DNA of 40,186 nucleotides, taken from assembly GCA_025058595.1 (NCBI GenBank), contig JANXEK010000011.1, positions 1-40,186 of the forward strand. Reading direction: 5' to 3'. The translations under genes and the position numbers were made by a program. Shown piece after piece: positions 1-7,720 of the stretch. The number at the start of each line of letters is the position of its first letter. Positions within the stretch are counted from its first letter, which is position 1. The stretch comes from Candidatus Bathyarchaeota archaeon (GTDB taxonomy: Archaea; Thermoproteota; CALKCG01; B24; DRYS01). The notes below the pieces were generated by a model. That model did not search any database and was not told the origin of the DNA. It saw only the letters and a list, made by a program, of their open reading frames with translations.

Positions 1-407
1 ATCCTCTTAGAGGGTTTAAAGTAATTAAGCTCTCTTTAAGGGAAGCTGAAGTCATCGTAGGTTCCAGCAGCGTAAACAGGATGTTATCTAAGCTTAGTGG
101 CATATCCGGTATAGTGGCTGTAACTGCCGGTGGCAGAGGGGTGTATGTAGCTTCAGGCTCGAATGCATTCCATATGCCCGCATACAGGACTAAAATCGTA
201 GATCCAACCGGTGGGGGTGACTGCTTCGTAGCAGGTTTAATCTACGGCTACATTAAAGGGGAGGATCTAACATGGTCTACAGCTTTAGGATTAGCTTCCG
301 CTTCATTCGTAGTAGAAGGTTATGGGCCATCAAATCTCGGAGGGTTAAACGAGGTTTACGAGAGAGCTTCGCTCCTTATAGATAAAGCTCGTAGGATTAA
401 CCTATGA
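1..407 (+). CDS. PfkB-family sugar kinase, C-terminal part (5' end outside window)
   Basis: This is the C-terminal part of a ribokinase/PfkB-family kinase, which phosphorylates a sugar or nucleoside with ATP. The frame is open from position 3 with no stop, so the gene begins outside the window; the first in-frame ATG at 81 is internal. The family's second signature, DPTGGGDCF, is present. In it the Asp of GGGD is the catalytic base and the Gly-rich stretch forms the anion hole. The preceding residues (LREAEVIVGSSS, then TAGGRGVYV) match the usual strand order before this signature. It ends seven bases before the convergent stop of the prolyl-tRNA synthetase gene. The substrate cannot be told without the N-terminal lid. 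The family is certain; the specific function is open. Confidence 0.85.
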   Translation, partial: PLRGFKVIKLSLREAEVIVGSSSVNRMLSKLSGISGIVAVTAGGRGVYVASGSNAFHMPAYRTKIVDPTGGGDCFVAGLIYGYIKGEDLTWSTALGLASASFVVEGYGPSNLGGLNEVYERASLLIDKARRINL

Positions 408-413
408 GACCCT

Positions 414-1865
414 CTAGTAGGATCTACCTATGTAGACATAATGCTTCGCAGGTCTACCGCAAACTATACATTTAGCTCCATCTGGAGGCTCCTCCTCCAC
501 GTCGATCCTTATCCCTCTAACCTCAGCCGAGTAAGCTTCCTTCAATTTCTCTCCGCATGGCTCACCATCATAATCTACCGAGCAGAAGGGGGCCTTCACT
601 ATCAAACCCTTCGATATAGACTCACCAACCTCCTCTATACTTAAAGCCTCTACTATCCTAGATTCAAGCTCTCTTTCAGCTTTAGATCTGAGATTATCGA
701 AGATTCTACGGGATAGATCCTCTACCGCATCTAGTAGAAGTTCGAGTTCGATCCTAACCCTTTCGAATGTATCCCTCCTACAGAGCGTTACACTTCTCGT
801 CTTTAACTCCATCGAACCTACCTCAGCTCTTAGAGGAACTCCTCTAAACTCCCAGAAGTAGAATTTAGCTCCAGGTGTAACATCTGGATCGCTATCTAAT
901 CTAACCCTAACCCCTCCACTCCTAAGTCTATCCTCTACTACCTTACAATATTTTATGAGCTCATCGTAGCTTACATCTTTAGATGGTATAGGTACTATTA
1001 CTACCTGTATAGGAGCAACATCGAACGGCAGGATTAAGCCGTGATCATCTCCATGTATAGATATTAGAGCCGCCAGTATCCTCCAGATACCTGGACCATA
1101 ACATGTTTGATATGGATACTTCCACGCCCCATCTCTATCTAGGAATTTTATCTCGAAAGCTTTAGCAAATCTTTGACCTAAATAGTGTGTAGAAGCTATC
1201 TGGTTGAATCTACCATCAGGCATAAGGCAGTCTGCCGCGAAGGTGTATTCGGCCCCCCTGAATTTATCCCATTGAGGTCTCTGGAAAAACATGAATGGTA
1301 TGGCTAGCTTACCGTAGATAACCTCCCTAGCTATCTCCATATCCTCCCTAACCTGTCTATACGCATCCTCTGATGTAGAGAATACATCGTGAGCTTCTAT
1401 CCATAAGAACTCCCTCCCTCTCAATAAGGGTTTAGTAGCTTTCGTCTCGTATCTGAATACAGAGCATGACTGGTACGCTTTGAACGGTAGATCCCTATAG
1501 CTTCTAATCCAGTAGGAGTACATGTAGTAGAACGCTGTCTCAGATGTTGGTCTGAGAGCTAGCCTCCTCGGGAGAAGCCTATCAGCTCCATGTGTAATCC
1601 AGAAAACCTCTGCTTTAAAATACTCTACATGTTCCTCCTCTCTACGTAGATTCTCCTCAGGTATAACTGTAGGGAATAATACCGGTTCATGTCCATGCTC
1701 TTCTAAGGCCTCCTCATAAATTCTATAGATCGTCTTCAGTATACGCATACCCCATGGTCTATGAACTACGAAGCCTTTGACGTTATATCTGTCGTCTACT
1801 ATCTCAGCCTCCCTTATAACCGTATTATACCATTCCGAAAAGTTTGACTTCTTATCGAGCTTCAA
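414..1865 (-). CDS. proS: Prolyl-tRNA synthetase, archaeal/eukaryotic type
   Basis: This class II aminoacyl-tRNA synthetase charges tRNA-Pro with proline in the cytoplasm. The 483-residue length is normal for the archaeal type, which lacks the bacterial insertion domain. Visible marks are the class II motif 2 region (RPTSETAFYYMYSYWIRSYR then CSVFRYETKATKPLLRGREF), the GIWRILAALISIHGDDHGL motif 3 stretch, an anticodon-binding domain from about residue 285, and a C-terminal zinc-binding domain with Cys428, Cys437, Cys466 and Cys469. The start is TTG at 1865. A GGGAGG ribosome site lies seven bases upstream (1873-1878) and a TATA-like box at about 1921-1930. It follows the G1P dehydrogenase gene on the same strand, but the promoter between them suggests separate transcription. 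Confidence 0.97.
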   Translation of the reverse strand: MKLDKKSNFSEWYNTVIREAEIVDDRYNVKGFVVHRPWGMRILKTIYRIYEEALEEHGHEPVLFPTVIPEENLRREEEHVEYFKAEVFWITHGADRLLPRRLALRPTSETAFYYMYSYWIRSYRDLPFKAYQSCSVFRYETKATKPLLRGREFLWIEAHDVFSTSEDAYRQVREDMEIAREVIYGKLAIPFMFFQRPQWDKFRGAEYTFAADCLMPDGRFNQIASTHYLGQRFAKAFEIKFLDRDGAWKYPYQTCYGPGIWRILAALISIHGDDHGLILPFDVAPIQVVIVPIPSKDVSYDELIKYCKVVEDRLRSGGVRVRLDSDPDVTPGAKFYFWEFRGVPLRAEVGSMELKTRSVTLCRRDTFERVRIELELLLDAVEDLSRRIFDNLRSKAERELESRIVEALSIEEVGESISKGLIVKAPFCSVDYDGEPCGEKLKEAYSAEVRGIRIDVEEEPPDGAKCIVCGRPAKHYVYIGRSY

Positions 1866-1920
1866 CCTCGCTCCTCCCAGGCATTCATACTCGAGAGGAG
1901 AAGTTTAACGTAAACCCCCT

Positions 1921-1930
1921 CATAAATACT
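1921..1930 (-). promoter_or_regulatory. TATA-like box for proS
   Basis: On the minus strand this reads AGTATTTATG. It lies 56-65 bases upstream of the TTG start, which predicts transcription start near 1898 and a leader of about 30 bases containing the GGGAGG ribosome site at 1873-1878. The call rests on position and composition only. Confidence 0.4.
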
Positions 1931-1953
1931 TCCGCTAAGAAGAGGTAACTATG

Positions 1954-3045
1954 CTATATCACTAACGCTTTCGTAAGTATATCTTCAGCTACTCCTCTAT
2001 CAGGTTTAATCTTAGATAGTATCGTGAAACGTTCAGGTCTTATCCTAGAAGCTTCGATAAGAGCTTCTACGAGATACTCTTCATCAATACCTAAAGTTTT
2101 AGAATCGACAGGAGCTTTCACCGATAGTAATAGGTTTCTTATCCGCATCCAATCCCCTCCATGGAGATACATGGCTACGATAGATCCCACACCACATTGG
2201 ACGCCATGGCTCCTAGGCTCGAAACCATGCTTAAACGATAGTAAATCTAAGGCGTGGCTGAATAGATGCTCTGAGCCGCTCGCAGGCCTACTACTACCAG
2301 CTATACTCATAGCTACACCGCTACCTATCAAAGCTTTAACTAGTACGCGTATACCGTATACACTCTTATCTTTTATGGAGGATGCATGCCTAGATGATAG
2401 ATTAGCACTCATGAGGCTCATAGATGCGGCATACTCGCTGTACTCCTCCCCCCTCTCTCTAACCGCTAACCTCCAATCCTTTACAGCTGTATACTTAGCG
2501 ATTAGATCGCCAAAACCTGCTACGACCATATGATAGGGTTCATCCTTTATCACATCTATATCGGCTACTATAGCCATCGGCGCTGATATCTTCACCTCCC
2601 CCTCACTACACATGGATAACCTATAACGTAGTAGGAAGCTTACAGCCGGTGAAGCTATGCCGTCATGGGCCGTAGATGTAGGTATACTTACAAACGGAGC
2701 GTTAAGCCATGACGATATAAGCTTAGCTGTATCCAGTACAGTCCCACCGCCTACACCGACTATAAACCTCGCTCCACCCTTCTTAGCATCCCTATATATA
2801 CTCCTGATCTCTTCTATGAATCCATCGCAACGTGGATTACCCGATACTATAACCGCAACTGCCTTGAAGCCCCCCTCCTCTAGTAGGCTTAAAACCTCTT
2901 CAGCTATTCTACGCGTAAAGGTTGAACCTGATACTATATACCCTAAACCTCTAAATCCTAGCTTAGAGCATACGCCTGGTATATGCTCTAAAGCTTTAGG
3001 GCCCATAACCACGTATCTAGGTATCTCCATGTAATCTAGGAGCAT
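1954..3045 (-). CDS. egsA: NAD(P)-dependent glycerol-1-phosphate dehydrogenase
   Basis: This enzyme reduces dihydroxyacetone phosphate to sn-glycerol-1-phosphate, the step that sets the stereochemistry of archaeal ether lipids. It belongs to the iron/zinc-dependent polyol dehydrogenase fold. The nucleotide-binding GVGGGTVLDTAKL motif (around residues 97-109), the SIPTSTAHDGIASP segment and two conserved metal-binding His regions (GSEHLFSHALDLL and HGVQCGVG) are all visible. The length of 363 is slightly over the family norm because of the start. ATG at 3045 gives MLLDYMEIPRYVVMG, while Met6 would match the usual N-terminus better. A TATA-like box at 3077-3086 fits a short leader. The gene is strong evidence that the organism is an archaeon. 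Confidence 0.96.
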   Translation of the reverse strand: MLLDYMEIPRYVVMGPKALEHIPGVCSKLGFRGLGYIVSGSTFTRRIAEEVLSLLEEGGFKAVAVIVSGNPRCDGFIEEIRSIYRDAKKGGARFIVGVGGGTVLDTAKLISSWLNAPFVSIPTSTAHDGIASPAVSFLLRYRLSMCSEGEVKISAPMAIVADIDVIKDEPYHMVVAGFGDLIAKYTAVKDWRLAVRERGEEYSEYAASMSLMSANLSSRHASSIKDKSVYGIRVLVKALIGSGVAMSIAGSSRPASGSEHLFSHALDLLSFKHGFEPRSHGVQCGVGSIVAMYLHGGDWMRIRNLLLSVKAPVDSKTLGIDEEYLVEALIEASRIRPERFTILSKIKPDRGVAEDILTKALVI

Positions 3046-3076
3046 CTCTGGTACATATGATAATAACTATAATATG

Positions 3077-3086
3077 CCTTTTAAAT
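3077..3086 (-). promoter_or_regulatory. TATA-like box for egsA
   Basis: On the minus strand this reads ATTTAAAAGG, centred about 37 bases before the ATG at 3045. It predicts a transcript start near 3055 and a leader of about ten bases. The call is based on sequence and spacing only. Confidence 0.4.
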
Positions 3087-3213
3087 CCTTACATGAAGCC
3101 ATACAGCTTAACCGTTATGAGGTATCTAAACATTAAAATAGGAGGTTAACCGCTCATGTATAGCTCGGGGTTTTAGACTCCGGGATAGATTCCGTAGAGA
3201 TGGTGTATTCTGG

Positions 3214-3891
3214 GTGGTAGAGTATATGAGACGTAACAACGTATACGAATATATGAAGACAGGTACTACTACGATAGGCCTCGTATGTCGTGATGGGGTG
3301 ATAATGGCTACAGATACTAGGGTTACTATGGGGTCGTATATAGCTCATAGGAGAGGTAGGAAGCTCTACCCGATAGATAGACATGTAGCTATGACTATAG
3401 CCGGTATAGCAGGCTACGGTCAGAGTATAGTCGAACTATTGAGGGTTAACGCTAAACTTTACTTCGCTAGGATGGGTAGATTGATACCTATCGATTCTGT
3501 AGCTAAGCTCGCATCGAATATGCTATTCAGTCAACGCCCTTATGTACTTCTAGTCGAAGCTATAATAGGCGGCTACGATGATGAGGGCGCCAAGCTATTC
3601 GTAATAGATCCGTTCGGAAGCGTGACGCGTGAAGTATATGTAGCTACAGGTTCCGGTTCACCTATAGCTCTAGGTATACTCGAATCAGAGTTTAAGGAAG
3701 GTTTATCGATTAACGAAGCTCTACCGATAATAGTTAAAGCGATAGTATCCGCTATGAGGAGGGATAGCGCTAGCGGTGATAGCTTCGATATAGCAGTCGT
3801 AGATGCTAGAGGCTATAGGGAGCTTACAGATGATGAGAAGAAGGCTCTCCTAGAATCGCTGGGGGTTAAAGTCTACGGTGGATTAGATTGA
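3214..3891 (+). CDS. psmB: 20S proteasome beta subunit
   Basis: This is the catalytic beta subunit of the archaeal 20S proteasome, an N-terminal-nucleophile threonine protease. The propeptide ends in Gly17 and the mature protein would start at Thr18 in KTG/TTTIGLVCRDGV. The ATDTRVTMG segment, carrying the catalytic Asp, and the conserved RR..K (33-region) follow, as does the C-terminal SGDSFDIAVVD stretch. The GTG at 3214 gives a 17-residue propeptide. The ATG at 3226 gives 13 residues and has a GGTGG about nine bases upstream, so it may be the true start. The gene overlaps fttA by four bases (TTGA), so the two are translationally coupled. The alpha subunit and PAN are not in the window. Confidence 0.97.
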   Translation: MVEYMRRNNVYEYMKTGTTTIGLVCRDGVIMATDTRVTMGSYIAHRRGRKLYPIDRHVAMTIAGIAGYGQSIVELLRVNAKLYFARMGRLIPIDSVAKLASNMLFSQRPYVLLVEAIIGGYDDEGAKLFVIDPFGSVTREVYVATGSGSPIALGILESEFKEGLSINEALPIIVKAIVSAMRRDSASGDSFDIAVVDARGYRELTDDEKKALLESLGVKVYGGLD

Positions 3892-5831
3892 CATCCACTC
3901 CTAAAGGTCTGCAAACTACGAATAGTATACTCGGCAAGGTTATGGAGGCTCTAGCTACCTTCATACCTAGCGATGTAGAGGTTACCAGAGTGCAGTTTGA
4001 AGGTGCTAAGATAGCTCTATACGCTAGGAAGCCTGAAATACTCCTTATAGATAAACCTTACATTGTACCATCTGTAGTTAACAGTATAAGGAAGCGTATA
4101 GTAGTTAGATCGGATCCATCGGTACGTAGGAGTGAAGCAGATGCGGAACGCCTTATAAGATCTATACTACCTAAGGAGGCGGGTATAACTAATATCGTCT
4201 TCGATCCAACCCTAGGTGAGGTTGTAATAGAGGCGAAGAATGTAGGATTAGCCGTAGGTAAGGATGGATCAAACCTCAACCGTATAATTCAGGAGACTAA
4301 ATGGATCCCTAGAGTTCTGAGAAGCCCGCAGATATCTTCCAGAACTATCACACAGGTTAGGCAGGTACTCTACTCTGAGAGCAAGGAGAGGGAGCGTTTT
4401 CTAAGATCGCTTGGTGAAGCTATATTCAGACCTTTAACGTTCGAAGGTAACGAAGTTATAACAAGGTTTCTTGGAGGATTCAGGGAGGTCGGTAGATCAT
4501 GTATACTCGTAGAGACTAGAGAGAGTAAGGTGATGCTGGATTGCGGTATAAATCCTGGTGCATCGAGGTTTCCAGAGATGTTCCCAAGACTTGATATAGA
4601 TGAGCTAGATTTGTCAGATTTAGATGCGGTCGTAGTTTCCCATGGGCATCTAGATCACTGTGGAGCTATACCGTTCCTATACAAGTACGGCTACGATGGA
4701 CCGATATACTGTAGCGAGCCTACGCTACCTATAATGACTCTCGTACAACTCGATTTCCTAGATGTTATGACTAAGAACGGGTACATACCTCCATACGATC
4801 AGAAGGATGTTAGAAGCATGATCGTTCATACCATACCGATCAGATATGGGTATGTCGTCGATATAGCTCCAGATATTAAGCTTACGCTATGGAATGCAGG
4901 TCACATACTAGGATCATCGATAGTTCATCTACATATCGGTGAAGGTTTATTCAACATAGTCTATACAGGAGATTTCAAGTATGGTAAGACTATGCTCTTC
5001 GAACCTGCTCATGCAAGCTTTCCCAGAGCTGAATCCCTTATAATAGAGTCTACGTATGGTGCACCTAAAGATTTGATGGCACCTAGAACGGAGGTTGAAG
5101 CTAGCTTCGTGAACATAGTGAATTCATGCGTGGAGAAGGGTGGTAAGGTATTGATACCGACCCCAGCTATAGGTAGAGCTCAAGAGATATTGATGGTAGT
5201 CAACGAGTATATGGAGAGCGGTAAGCTCGAAAAAATACCGGTTTACATAGAGGGTATGGTGAACGAAGCTACCGGTATACATACCGCCTACCCTGAATAC
5301 CTATCTAGGGATATAAGGGATAAGATACTGCATGAGAACGTTAACCCCTTTAAATCTGAATGGTTTATAGTGGTTAACGATGCTAGCGATAGGGAGGAAG
5401 CTTTAGCGCCTAATAGGCCTGCTATAATAATAGCTACGTCAGGTATGATGGAAGGGGGGCCTGTCATAGAGTACTTCAAGAATCTATGCGAAGATCCTAG
5501 GAATACGTTACTATTCGTTAGCTACCAGGTTGAAGGTACACTTGGACGTAAACTGAAGAACGGATTGAAGGAGGTAACCCTACCTGACGAGTATGGAAAG
5601 ATGCAGTTATACCAGGTTAAGATGGAGGTTTTATCGATCGAAGGATTTAGTGGGCATTCAGATAGGAGACAGCTTCTAAGATACGTAGGAGGTATGAAGC
5701 CTAAGCCTAGAAGGGTAGTCGTATGTCATGGAGAAGAATCTAAGGCCATAAACCTAGCTTCTACGATAAACAGGATGCTTAAGATCGAAGCATCCTCTCC
5801 GATTAACCTCGAAGCTTTAAGATTCATCTAA
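3888..5831 (+). CDS. fttA: FttA/aCPSF1: KH-domain beta-CASP ribonuclease, transcription terminator
   Basis: This is the archaeal CPSF73-like factor that cuts nascent RNA and ends transcription. It has 647 residues, the usual length. The N-terminal part holds the KH-like domains, with a GKDG loop at 124-127. The metallo-beta-lactamase domain carries the zinc motif HGHLDH at residues 252-257, then GHILGSS and YTGDFKYG. The beta-CASP part includes GRAQEIL and IIIATSGMMEGGP, and the late GHSDRRQL motif is present near the end. The TTG start at 3888 overlaps the psmB stop, with GGTGGA about eight bases upstream. The 3' end overlaps the convergent regulator gene by 15 bases. The nuclease residues are intact, so it should be active. 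Confidence 0.96.
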   Translation: MTSTPKGLQTTNSILGKVMEALATFIPSDVEVTRVQFEGAKIALYARKPEILLIDKPYIVPSVVNSIRKRIVVRSDPSVRRSEADAERLIRSILPKEAGITNIVFDPTLGEVVIEAKNVGLAVGKDGSNLNRIIQETKWIPRVLRSPQISSRTITQVRQVLYSESKERERFLRSLGEAIFRPLTFEGNEVITRFLGGFREVGRSCILVETRESKVMLDCGINPGASRFPEMFPRLDIDELDLSDLDAVVVSHGHLDHCGAIPFLYKYGYDGPIYCSEPTLPIMTLVQLDFLDVMTKNGYIPPYDQKDVRSMIVHTIPIRYGYVVDIAPDIKLTLWNAGHILGSSIVHLHIGEGLFNIVYTGDFKYGKTMLFEPAHASFPRAESLIIESTYGAPKDLMAPRTEVEASFVNIVNSCVEKGGKVLIPTPAIGRAQEILMVVNEYMESGKLEKIPVYIEGMVNEATGIHTAYPEYLSRDIRDKILHENVNPFKSEWFIVVNDASDREEALAPNRPAIIIATSGMMEGGPVIEYFKNLCEDPRNTLLFVSYQVEGTLGRKLKNGLKEVTLPDEYGKMQLYQVKMEVLSIEGFSGHSDRRQLLRYVGGMKPKPRRVVVCHGEESKAINLASTINRMLKIEASSPINLEALRFI

Positions 5832-6293
5832 CTCCTCAGCATATCTGGTTATCATATCGAGTATAATCTTCCTCTCTATACCGTAGCTTCTACATAGCTT
5901 CGATAATCCGTCTATATAGAGCTTTAAAAGCATCTTAACAACATCTATTACCTCCTCTCTACTCATAGTTTGAGGCGGTATAAGTAGGTATATTATCCAT
6001 CTGCCTATATCAGTAGCTTCATAACGTTTAACCCATTTAACCCTACTATCCTCCACTCTTTTCTCCATGCTCTCCGTTAAAACTCCTAGCTCTACAAGCT
6101 TCTTCAACGTCGAGATAACGGTCTTATTCGAATATGGAAGCTCCGATATAAGCTCCTTCTGATATTTTAAACCCTTGGAACCTATACATCTAAGTATATC
6201 CATAGATACATGGGAGCCTAGAACTACCATCAGAAATTCCACTTGTCTACTTCTATCTACCGGTAGCGGTAGTATGTAAGGCCATATCTCCAT
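5817..6293 (-). CDS. Winged-helix transcriptional regulator
   Basis: A 158-residue protein with a winged helix-turn-helix at about residues 28-85: VSMDILRCIGSKGLKYQKELISELPYSNKTVISTLKKLVELGVL. This is the ArsR/MarR-like arrangement of recognition helix followed by a wing (MEKRVEDSRVKWVKRYEATDIGRWI). The C-terminal half is helical and could serve for dimer formation. No metal or ligand motif is seen. It is divergent from the EamA transporter gene at 6412, and the space between them holds an inverted repeat (6362-6386). This fits a local regulator of that transporter and of itself. The exact family is not recognised and the target is an inference. Confidence 0.75.
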   Translation of the reverse strand: MEIWPYILPLPVDRSRQVEFLMVVLGSHVSMDILRCIGSKGLKYQKELISELPYSNKTVISTLKKLVELGVLTESMEKRVEDSRVKWVKRYEATDIGRWIIYLLIPPQTMSREEVIDVVKMLLKLYIDGLSKLCRSYGIERKIILDMITRYAEELDES

Positions 6294-6361
6294 AACGCTA
6301 CATCAGAATCTGCGTTCCAGACTGAAAAATATTACTTTGAAAATTCCTAGATCTAACCTTA

Positions 6362-6386
6362 TAATAACCTTTAATTAGGGTTATTA
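6362..6386. promoter_or_regulatory. Inverted repeat, candidate operator between regulator and EamA gene
   Basis: The repeat is TAATAACC, nine bases, then GGTTATTA: a perfect 8-bp inverted repeat with arm centres 17 bases apart. It lies 69-93 bases upstream of the regulator start and 26-50 bases upstream of the transporter ATG. It overlaps AT-rich, TATA-like sequence (TTTAATTA) that could be the core promoter of the transporter gene. It is placed for a repressor made by the divergent gene. Confidence 0.5.
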
Positions 6387-6411
6387 GATATGATAGTCAA
6401 TTCGCTACGCT

Positions 6412-7344
6412 ATGAAGGATAGAAGATATAGAAACCTGGCGTTATTCATATTGATGACTTTAACTTGGGGTTTAAACTGGCCTATAATGAAGTTAGGGCT
6501 TAGATACGCCTATCCGTTAAGGTTTACGGCAGATAGACTAGCTTTAGCATCGCCTGTGATACTAGCATACCACCTTATAAGGGATAAGAGGGGATATCTC
6601 GCTCTTAAATCTGCTATCGGCAACTTGATCGTATATAGTCTCGTAGTATCCCTCCAGTTTGCATCGTCAGGATTAGGCTTAAAATATCAGGGTGGAGGCT
6701 TAAGCTCCGTATTAACCTACACCCAGCCTATGATAGTCTTCATGCTTGCTGTGGTATTCTTGAAAGAGAAGCTACTATTATCGAGGTTTATAGGTACATC
6801 GATAGGTTTCCTAGGTGTAGCTGTACTGCTAGGTGGAGACGATACCTTTACGGTATCATCAGCTTCGCTCCTACTATTATTCGGGGCATTCCTATGGGCT
6901 GTGAGTACAGTATACTACAAGCTTAAGCTGGAGCTTATAGATCCTCTGATAGCTAACTTCATCCAGGCATCGATATCCTCCATCATACTCTACATCGTAA
7001 GCCTTCCTATCGAGCCTCAACCGGTAATCGACATCGAGTATCTAGCTATCCTACTATACTCTGGGCCTGTAGCCGTCGGAGTTGGAGCTACGATATGGCT
7101 TACACTGCTAGGGAGGATGGATGCATCTATGCTCTCAAGCTCAAGCCTCATAGTACCGTTGATAGCAGTAGTATCTAGCCACCTAATGCTCGGAGAGGAG
7201 GTAAACCTGAAAACTATCATCGGATCTACGTTGATCCTAGGAGGAGTCTACCTGGTAAACTATAGTCATGGTATATCTAAGCGGCTGCATAGCATCATAG
7301 AGGAAAAGGTATCATACCGAGAGATACGTAGCGATAGAAGCTAG
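6412..7344 (+). CDS. EamA/DMT-superfamily membrane transporter
   Basis: This 310-residue integral membrane protein has about ten predicted hydrophobic helices in two homologous halves, which is the drug/metabolite transporter layout. The first helix carries the typical TLTWGLNWPIMKLGL signature, and each half ends with the conserved EKLLLSRFIGTSIGFLGVAVLLGG or EEVNLKTIIGSTLILGGVYL pattern. Members export amino acids, metabolites or drugs, and the substrate cannot be read here. The ATG at 6412 is taken as start. A divergent winged-helix gene and an inverted repeat upstream suggest regulated expression. It converges on the hydrogenase ferredoxin gene with a 19-base gap. Confidence 0.92.
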   Translation: MKDRRYRNLALFILMTLTWGLNWPIMKLGLRYAYPLRFTADRLALASPVILAYHLIRDKRGYLALKSAIGNLIVYSLVVSLQFASSGLGLKYQGGGLSSVLTYTQPMIVFMLAVVFLKEKLLLSRFIGTSIGFLGVAVLLGGDDTFTVSSASLLLLFGAFLWAVSTVYYKLKLELIDPLIANFIQASISSIILYIVSLPIEPQPVIDIEYLAILLYSGPVAVGVGATIWLTLLGRMDASMLSSSSLIVPLIAVVSSHLMLGEEVNLKTIIGSTLILGGVYLVNYSHGISKRLHSIIEEKVSYREIRSDRS

Positions 7345-7363
7345 GTAGGAATTACATCCTATG

Positions 7364-7720
7364 CTACGTCTTCTTTTCGACCGGCCTTTTAAACTCGAAT
7401 ATGAGTTTGGATTTATCTGTAGATGCATATTCATATTCGTTCGTGAGGCTTATCGCGTTTACAGGGCAACTATCTGCACATTGACCGCAGAATGTACACA
7501 TGTAGAGATGTACCTTAAACTCTGCAGTTCTTCCTCTTCCTATCATCTCTATAGCTCCCGAAGGGCAATCTCTAGCACAAAGACCGCATCCGGTGCATCT
7601 AGTCATATCATACTCTATTCGTCCGCGGAATCCTTTAGGAGTTTCCCTCCTCTCGAATGGGTATAGTAGCGTGAAAGGTTTCTTAAACGCATGCTTCAAT
7701 AGCTCGGGTTCAAACGACAT
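7364..7720 (-). CDS. 2x[4Fe-4S] ferredoxin subunit of group 4 [NiFe] hydrogenase (HycF/NuoI-like)
   Basis: This small electron-transfer subunit has two [4Fe-4S] motifs: Cys42, 45, 48 and 52 (CTGCGLCARDCP) and Cys75, 78, 81 and 85 (CTFCGQCADSCP). This is the NuoI/HycF/EchF pattern. The 118-residue length fits the short hydrogenase version. Its first codons overlap the end of the large-subunit gene by 11 bases, so it is the third gene of a translationally coupled set. It should pass electrons between an external donor and the proximal cluster of the small subunit. No transmembrane segment is seen. Confidence 0.92.
   Translation of the reverse strand: MSFEPELLKHAFKKPFTLLYPFERRETPKGFRGRIEYDMTRCTGCGLCARDCPSGAIEMIGRGRTAEFKVHLYMCTFCGQCADSCPVNAISLTNEYEYASTDKSKLIFEFKRPVEKKT

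Noticed and set aside
2024-2533. Plus-strand ORF of 169 residues inside egsA
   Set aside because: It is antisense to a clear G1P dehydrogenase gene and reads like a shadow frame.
3154-3384. Minus-strand ORF opposite the psmB start
   Set aside because: It overlaps the well-supported proteasome gene and has no recognisable features.
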